DNA of 64,000 nt, taken from an uncultured Prevotella sp. GTDB taxonomy: Bacteria > Bacteroidota > Bacteroidia > Bacteroidales > Bacteroidaceae. The position numbers were made by a program, and so were the translations under genes. Numbering within the stretch: position 1 is the first letter of the stretch; every line of letters begins with the position of its first letter. This document shows positions 61,332 through 64,000 of the stretch, one piece after another. The stretch is from the NCBI GenBank assembly GCA_905196835.1, contig CAJJWN010000001.1:1-64000 (forward strand). The letters are read 5' to 3'. The notes beneath the pieces were generated by a model. The model saw nothing but the letters and a program-made list of their open reading frames with translations. It was not told the origin of the DNA and ran no database searches.

Positions 61332-62726
61332 ATGATAAGGCTTAGGGAAAGGATAGGTTACGGCTTCGGCGACATGGCGTCGTCGATGTTCTGGAAATTG
61401 TTTGGCGCGTACCTGATGATATTCTACACCGACGTGTTCGGTTTGCCTGCCGCCATGGTGGGAACGATGTTCCTCGTTACGCGAATATGGGACTCCGTGT
61501 TCGACCCGATAGTAGGAGTCGTGGCCGACAGGACAAGCAGCCGGTGGGGAAAGTTCCGTCCCTACATACTATTTTTGGCCGTTCCGTTCGGCGTTGTGGG
61601 CGCTCTTACGTTCTATACGCCGCCTTTCGGCGACACAGGCAAGCTCGTTTACGCCTACGTTACGTATTCGCTGATGATGATGGTGTACTCCGCCATCAAC
61701 GTGCCTTACGCCTCGTTGCTCGGCGTTATGAGCCCAAATCCAAACGAAAGGAACACCCTTTCGACGTTCCGCATGATGTTCGCATACATCGGAAGCTTTA
61801 TTGCCTTGCTGCTGTTCATGCCCATGGCAAACGCATTCAGCGGTCACAGCGACAGCGTGGAGGCGCAACAGACGGGCTGGTTCATGGCCGCAGCCGTCAT
61901 AGCGGCGGCGTGCGTGCTGCTCTTCTTCGGCTGTTTCTCGTGGACGAAAGAACGCGTAAAGCCAATCAACGACAAGAAGACGTCGCTCAAAACAGACATC
62001 CGCGACCTGCTGCACAACCATCCCTGGTGGGTGCTTTTCGTCGCCGGAGTGGGCGCATTGGTGTTCAACTCTATACGTGACGGCGCCGCCGTGTACTACT
62101 TCAAGTACTACATAGTGGAGGAAAACTTTGAGACGGTGTCGCTCTTCGGCGTGTCTTTCGTGCTAAGCGGCCTGTTCCTGGCTCTCGGACAGATGGCAAA
62201 CATCGTGGGAGTGGTGCTCGCCGCGCCGGTAAGCAACCGTTTCGGGAAGAAGCGGACGTTTGCTTTCTCGATGCTGATGACGGCCGTATTGAGCATCGTT
62301 TTTTACTGGTTCGACAAGGACGACATAGTTCTTATCTTCGTGTTCCAATGCGTCATCAGCATGTTCGCAGGCAGCATATTCCCCCTGTTGTGGTCGATGT
62401 ACGCCGACTGCGCCGACTATTCGGAGCTTAACACCGGCAACCGCGCCACCGGCTTAATCTTCTCGGCCTCGTCGATGAGCCAGAAGTTCGGCTGGGCAAT
62501 AGGCACAGCGCTGACCGGATGGCTGCTTTCCTACTTCGGCTTCGAGGCCAACGCCGTGCAGAGCGCGGAGACTATAGACGGCATAAAGATGTTCTTGAGC
62601 TGGCTGCCTGCCGCCGCGTCGGTAGTGTCGGTCATCTTCATACTCTGCTATCCGTTGGGAGAACAGAAGGTTGCGAAAATCATCGAGCAGTTGAACATTA
62701 AACGCAAGCAAACAAATGAACAATAA
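61332..62726 (+). CDS. Sugar:cation symporter, GPH family
   Basis: The 464-residue protein has 12 predicted membrane helices, the N-terminal ERIGYGFGDMASSMFWKLFG and DPIVGVVADRTSSRWGKFRP signatures of the glycoside-pentoside-hexuronide family. It probably imports mannobiose across the inner membrane. It overlaps the epimerase start by 11 bp. Confidence 0.92.
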   Translation: MIRLRERIGYGFGDMASSMFWKLFGAYLMIFYTDVFGLPAAMVGTMFLVTRIWDSVFDPIVGVVADRTSSRWGKFRPYILFLAVPFGVVGALTFYTPPFGDTGKLVYAYVTYSLMMMVYSAINVPYASLLGVMSPNPNERNTLSTFRMMFAYIGSFIALLLFMPMANAFSGHSDSVEAQQTGWFMAAAVIAAACVLLFFGCFSWTKERVKPINDKKTSLKTDIRDLLHNHPWWVLFVAGVGALVFNSIRDGAAVYYFKYYIVEENFETVSLFGVSFVLSGLFLALGQMANIVGVVLAAPVSNRFGKKRTFAFSMLMTAVLSIVFYWFDKDDIVLIFVFQCVISMFAGSIFPLLWSMYADCADYSELNTGNRATGLIFSASSMSQKFGWAIGTALTGWLLSYFGFEANAVQSAETIDGIKMFLSWLPAAASVVSVIFILCYPLGEQKVAKIIEQLNIKRKQTNEQ

Positions 62727-63909
62727 CATAACCACGCTCCGCATTGAAGTGGAGCATGAACTGACGACCGGCATTCTGCCGTTCTGGATGGAGAAGATGG
62801 CCGACAACGTGCAAGGCGGCTTTTACGGACGCATAGACGGCGACGACAAACTGCACGCCGACGCGCCCAAGGGGGCCATTCTCAACGCGCGCATACTGTG
62901 GACTTTCTCGGCGGCTTACCGCCTGCTGCGCAAGCCGGAATACCTGGAGACGGCCACGCGAGCCAAGCGTTACATCATAGACAGGTTCTACGACAAAGAC
63001 TTCGGGGGCGTGTACTGGTCGCTTACGGCCAATGGCGAGCCGCTCGACACGAAAAAACAAGTCTACGCGCAGGGCTTCGCCATCTACGGACTGAGCGAAT
63101 ACGCGCGAGCCACGGGCGACCGTGAGGCTCTCGATTATGCCGTAAAACTGTTTGAAACGGTAGAAAAATACAGCTTCGACCGCGACCGGAACGGCTACAT
63201 CGAGGCGTTTACGCGCGAGTGGAAGCCCATCGAGGACATGCGCCTTAGCGACAAGGACGAGAACACGAGCAAGACTATGAACACCCACCTGCATATACTC
63301 GAGCCTTACGCCAACCTCTACCGCGTGTGGAAGGACGAACAGCTGGAGCGGCAGTTGAGGAACATGCTCGACTTGTTCACCGGCAAAATACTCAATAAAA
63401 AGACGTATCACCTTGACCTCTTCTTCGACAACTGCTGGCACACCGACGGCAACATAATATCCTACGGACACGACATCGAGGCGTCATGGCTCATCCACGA
63501 GGCCGCGCTTGTGCTCGGCGACGAGGCTCTGCTGAAGCGGATTGAGCCTGTAATCACGAACATCGCACGCGCCGCCGACGAGGGACTGAACCCCGACGGC
63601 AGCATGATTTACGAGCGTTTTACGGCTGAAGACCGCACAGACCGCGAACTTCACTGGTGGGTGCAGGCCGAGAACGTAGTGGGGCACGTCAATCTCTATC
63701 AGCACTTCGGCGACGAAAAAGCACTCGACACGGCCATGAAATGCTGGCAGTTCATCAAGGACAAAATCATAGACCACGCCAACGGCGAGTGGCACTGGAG
63801 CCTGATGCCCGACGGGTCTGTCAACCGCCGCGACGACAAGGCAGGCTTCTGGAAGTGCCCCTACCACAACGGCAGGATGTGCATGGAAATAATCGAACGC
63901 TTTGCCTGA
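62716..63909 (+). CDS. Cellobiose 2-epimerase-like (AGE family) enzyme
   Basis: The 397-residue (alpha/alpha)6 barrel enzyme has GGFYGRIDGDDK, MNTHLHILEPYANLYR, GHDIEASWLIHEAA and a C-terminal KCPYHNGRMCMEI, with histidines where AGE/CE enzymes carry theirs. With GH130 next to it, it should convert mannobiose to mannosylglucose. Its start lies inside the transporter gene, so translation is coupled. Confidence 0.92.
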   Translation: MNNNITTLRIEVEHELTTGILPFWMEKMADNVQGGFYGRIDGDDKLHADAPKGAILNARILWTFSAAYRLLRKPEYLETATRAKRYIIDRFYDKDFGGVYWSLTANGEPLDTKKQVYAQGFAIYGLSEYARATGDREALDYAVKLFETVEKYSFDRDRNGYIEAFTREWKPIEDMRLSDKDENTSKTMNTHLHILEPYANLYRVWKDEQLERQLRNMLDLFTGKILNKKTYHLDLFFDNCWHTDGNIISYGHDIEASWLIHEAALVLGDEALLKRIEPVITNIARAADEGLNPDGSMIYERFTAEDRTDRELHWWVQAENVVGHVNLYQHFGDEKALDTAMKCWQFIKDKIIDHANGEWHWSLMPDGSVNRRDDKAGFWKCPYHNGRMCMEIIERFA

Positions 63910-63955
63910 CGCTGGTGAAAGCCCGGCAGGCTGTTATATATAAAGGAGACAGACC

Positions 63956-64000
63956 ATGAAAATACTTAAAATCATTGTTGTGGCCGTTGCGGCATGTGCC
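63956..64000 (+). CDS. Start of the next exported protein, cut by the window
   Basis: Only 15 codons are visible (MKILKIIVVAVAACA), a signal-peptide start with an AAGGAGA ribosome site at 63943-63949. It probably belongs to the same operon. Identity cannot be judged. Confidence 0.6.
   Translation, partial: MKILKIIVVAVAACA

Overview
The window comes from a Bacteroidales genome, most likely a Prevotella-like organism. The grounds are promoters of the Bacteroidetes type (TTTG, about 19-20 bp, TAnnTTTG), a CTnDOT-family conjugative element, Bacteroidetes-only families (DUF4954, PepSY-like DUF2874, DUF1573, YitT/DUF2179) and a chromosomal set ending in a mannan-degradation operon. No tRNA, rRNA or CRISPR array was seen.

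Region 1 (1 to about 29.5 kb) is the right-hand part of a CTnDOT-type integrative conjugative element (ICE). From the left: a strongly folded leader with a terminator, a short RibD/DHFR-like gene, rteC, an AT-rich two-gene cargo (AAA/DUF4143 ATPase plus KAP-family membrane NTPase), an IS-end remnant, mobC-mobB-mobA on the minus strand, a palindrome-rich interval that probably holds oriT, and the transfer operon traA to traQ with a GH24 lysozyme. A minus-strand accessory operon of eight small genes follows (including PcfK-like, PcfJ-like and DUF3873), then about 1.1 kb of hairpin-rich DNA. Integrase, excision genes and any tetQ/erm resistance genes would lie left of the window. traK carries a 35-bp C-rich insertion that shifts its frame; removing it restores a 207-residue protein.

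Region 2 (about 29.5 to 50 kb) is ordinary chromosome, nearly all on the minus strand: M16 peptidase, DUF4954 protein, HflX GTPase, two PepSY-like proteins, SGNH hydrolase, cysteine synthase, IspH, MeaB, DUF1573 protein, a large alpha-2-macroglobulin and a YitT transporter.

Region 3 (50 to 64 kb) looks like a galacto(gluco)mannan utilisation region: GH36 alpha-galactosidase, a divergent AraC regulator, a secreted protein with two complete CE7 esterase domains, and the plus-strand operon GH26 mannanase, GH130 mannosylglucose phosphorylase, GPH-type sugar symporter, cellobiose 2-epimerase-like enzyme, and the first codons of another exported protein. The expected route is mannan to mannobiose, uptake, epimerisation to mannosylglucose, and phosphorolysis to mannose-1-phosphate plus glucose.

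The most unusual signal is a family of about 110-135 bp palindromic elements, seven copies, all in chromosomal intergenic gaps between 29.6 and 58.7 kb. The core hairpin is constant while its outer flanks differ between copies with matching changes on the opposite arm, which points to selection for folding. Other anomalies are a 35-bp perfect inverted repeat, a 45-bp near-perfect inverted repeat, a 66-bp tandem repeat next to hflX, and simple-sequence tracts that supply the last residues of two proteins.
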